Shown here in pieces: positions 5,274 through 5,412 of a stretch of 5,412 nt of DNA. How positions within the stretch are numbered: the first letter of the stretch is position 1; the number at the start of each line of letters is the position of its first letter. The stretch is from UBA4675 sp964601265. GTDB taxonomy: Bacteria > Bacillota > Clostridia > Christensenellales > Borkfalkiaceae. Position numbers and translations under genes: made by a program. Location of the stretch: NCBI GenBank assembly GCA_964601265.1, contig CAZRMT010000061.1:1-5412 (forward strand), given 5' to 3'. The notes beneath the pieces were generated by a model. It worked only from the letters and a program-made list of their open reading frames with translations. It did no database searches and was not told where the DNA came from.

Positions 5274-5300
5274 ATGCCCTTTTACACTTTTCGCACTTTA

Positions 5301-5354
5301 CTATTAACCATTACTTCGCATTGCTCCACTATTACTTATTACTTCGCCTCGCCT
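5301..5354. repeat. Degenerate direct repeat, two copies offset by 28 bp
   Basis: CTATTA-N3-ATTACTTCGC occurs at 5301-5319 and again at 5329-5347, with related sequence (ATTGCTC, then CTCGCCT) after each copy. No reading frame, promoter or RNA fold is apparent. This low-complexity stretch looks like part of a non-coding intergenic repeat. Confidence 0.5.
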
Positions 5355-5370
5355 TGCATAATGCGGATGA

Positions 5371-5406
5371 GATTCCCACGCAAACTGCGTTTGCTCTGAA
5401 TGACGG
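5371..5406. repeat. Possible dispersed intergenic repeat with a short hairpin, at the window edge
   Basis: GATTC...GCTCTGAATGACGG frames an inverted repeat GCAAAC (5380-5385) / GTTTGC (5389-5394). Read in reverse it runs CCGTCATTCAGAGC...GAATC. This resembles the CATTCTGAGC...GAATCTC intergenic repeat found in many copies in Clostridia and Bacteroidetes genomes. The copy may continue beyond the window. The resemblance is from memory; copy number cannot be judged from one window. Confidence 0.45.
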
Positions 5407-5412
5407 CATATA

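Noticed and set aside
5281..5412. CRISPR array or small gene in the right-hand tail
   Set aside because: The direct repeats are degenerate, only two copies, and not separated by spacers of regular length. No open frame with a ribosome binding site is present.

Overview
The window looks like chromosome from an AT-rich, low-GC Gram-positive bacterium, most likely an uncultured gut-type Clostridia. This is inferred from strong AGGAGG-type ribosome binding sites, sigma-A promoters with 17-bp spacers, compact hairpin-plus-U-tract terminators, a protein that reads as the clostridial DUF6062 family, and the standard code with mostly TAA stops. No phage, plasmid, transposase or CRISPR feature is visible.

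The left part (1-1880) is a leftward unit. An alpha/beta-hydrolase (esterase type) gene overlaps a diacylglycerol-kinase-family lipid kinase gene by ATGA. The 5' end of a tRNA-Thr(CGU) gene follows 8 bp after the kinase stop. The promoter upstream of the hydrolase sits over the longest possible reading frame and shows that translation starts at 1826, not 1880.

The middle part (1881-3677) has a rightward DUF6062 gene, whose protein carries two CxxC...CxxH modules. It converges on a leftward ROK-family sugar kinase gene (glucokinase type with an intact zinc site). The two share a bidirectional terminator at 2642-2666.

The right part (3678-5273) holds two consecutive rightward genes for four-helix membrane proteins that match no family I recognise. 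They share the same topology and an ungapped conserved core, so they look like an old tandem duplication. Each has its own near-consensus promoter, a 9-bp/9-nt inverted repeat between promoter and ribosome binding site, an AGGAGG site and a strong terminator. The second gene has a run of nine C residues inside its 17-bp promoter spacer. In this AT-rich sequence that is the most striking feature of the window, because loss or gain of one C would alter the -35/-10 spacing and could make expression phase variable.

The last 140 bases contain no gene. They hold degenerate direct repeats and an end sequence resembling dispersed intergenic repeats of Clostridia and Bacteroidetes. The kinases and the hydrolase are ordinary housekeeping or accessory metabolism. 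The candidate for something undescribed is the paired membrane-protein locus with its unusual promoter architecture.
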